The notes under the pieces: generated by a model
Database searches by the model: none
Told to the model about the DNA's origin: nothing
Seen by the model: only the letters and a program-made list of their open reading frames with translations
From: JAHEIJ01 sp040235565
GTDB lineage: Bacteria; Pseudomonadota; Gammaproteobacteria; UBA6429; Thiohalophilaceae
DNA length: 30,728 bases
Direction: 5' to 3'
NCBI GenBank assembly: GCA_040235565.1
Contig: JBECLA010000078.1
Location: 1 to 30,728 of the forward strand
Shown here: positions 30,326 through 30,728 of the stretch, piece after piece
Position numbering within the stretch: position 1 is the first letter of the stretch
Layout: each line of letters opens with the position of its first letter
Made by a program: the position numbers and the translations under genes

Positions 30326-30728
30326 ATGTTGCGATATTGTGTGTTGAGTGTGTTGCTACTGACGAGTGCCTGTGTCAACGCCGGGCCTCAACGCGACGAC
30401 TACATGAAACTCTATGAGGTAGAAGGGAAGTTTGAGGATGTTCGCCTGGATGTCGAGCTGGCGATTACCGATCGGGGGATGGTGATTAATAATGTGTCCC
30501 ACATTGGCAATATGCTGGCACGTACGGGAGAGGATATCGGCGCGGGCAAGCAAATCTTTCAGAAGGCGGAAGCCCTGGAGTTCTGTAGTGCAACCGTGTC
30601 CCGCCGGATGATGGAAGCCGACCCGCACAATATTGTCTTCTGTCCCTACATCATTGCGATTTATACCCTGCCCGCAGAGAGTAACAAGGTGTATGTCGCG
30701 TTTCGTCGACCCTTGCCAGTGGGGAGTC
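30326..30728 (+). CDS. Exported DUF302 domain protein (3' truncated by window edge)
   Basis: The start ATG 30326 follows a strong GGGGGAGA site. The frame stays open to the window end (134 codons visible). A signal peptide is clear (MLRYCVLSVLLLTSACVNA, likely cut after VNA; the Cys at residue 16 lacks a good lipobox). The mature part fits the DUF302 fold: YEVEGKFEDVRLDVELAI, NVSHIGNMLAR, then IFQKAEALEFCSATVSRRM, NIVFCPYIIAIYTLP and VYVAFRRP. The two cysteines in EFCSA and VFCPY recur in this periplasmic subgroup, which I associate with sulfur-oxidising and related bacteria (from memory). Function unknown. Confidence 0.8.
   Translation, partial: MLRYCVLSVLLLTSACVNAGPQRDDYMKLYEVEGKFEDVRLDVELAITDRGMVINNVSHIGNMLARTGEDIGAGKQIFQKAEALEFCSATVSRRMMEADPHNIVFCPYIIAIYTLPAESNKVYVAFRRPLPVGS

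Overview
The window reads as chromosomal DNA of a Gram-negative gammaproteobacterium. It carries fabA-fabB, LpxA-type acyltransferase, YggX, PepN, NadA, DinB, a TfpX/TfpZ-type pilin accessory protein and an outer-membrane barrel, with moderately high GC and dense coding on both strands. The many signalling proteins and the terminal DUF302 protein would fit a motile environmental lineage such as the Chromatiales or sulfur-oxidiser relatives, but that placement is inference. No rRNA, tRNA, CRISPR array, insertion sequence or prophage block was seen. No stretch longer than about 300 bases lacks a gene.

Layout. 1-5.2 kb: end of a thiopurine methyltransferase gene, a secreted lytic transglycosylase, DNA polymerase IV and aminopeptidase N. 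5.2-8.6 kb: quinolinate synthase (minus), a DUF2786 protein, an FHA-adenylate cyclase and a small unknown protein. 8.7-10 kb: a 38-codon ORF coupled to a degenerate membrane NERD protein, then a TerB protein. 10-12.2 kb: a two-gene ABC-2 exporter and a DUF2914 protein. 12.2-16 kb: a 967-residue protein with two cNMP-binding domains, a rhodanese domain and a long coiled coil, plus an outer-membrane barrel. 16.1-18.6 kb: a CFA-synthase-like methyltransferase overlapping a flavin reductase. 18.7-21.5 kb: a degenerate M48 protein, a lipoprotein, a Nudix hydrolase, a small protein and YggX. 21.6-24.4 kb: an A-type Fe-S protein, an amino-acid-ligase-like ATP-grasp enzyme and an AmrS-type radical SAM enzyme. 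24.6-27.3 kb: LpxA-like protein, FabA and FabB. 27.4-30.7 kb: TfpX/Z, a thioredoxin-like protein, a REC-(degenerate GGDEF) protein and a truncated DUF302 gene.

The most interesting signal is regulatory. Five intergenic regions carry, in the sense direction, a motif resembling the flagellar sigma-28 (FliA) promoter, each with exactly 11 bases between the elements. They precede the lytic transglycosylase, the FHA-adenylate cyclase, the cNMP/rhodanese protein, the degenerate M48 protein and the REC-pseudo-GGDEF protein. Two of these regions also hold CRP/Vfr-like cAMP-receptor sites: a perfect TGTGA-N6-TCACA upstream of the cNMP/rhodanese gene, and a near-perfect one over the -35 of the lytic transglycosylase promoter. 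A complete class III adenylate cyclase, a large cNMP-binding protein and CRP-like sites therefore coincide, which suggests a cAMP circuit tied to motility. This is a hypothesis from motif reading and no search was run.

Other points of note are interlocking palindromes in the leader of the A-type Fe-S gene; the ligase/AmrS pair; the methyltransferase/flavin-reductase pair, which could make branched membrane lipids; and three proteins whose enzyme folds have lost key residues (NERD, M48, GGDEF).
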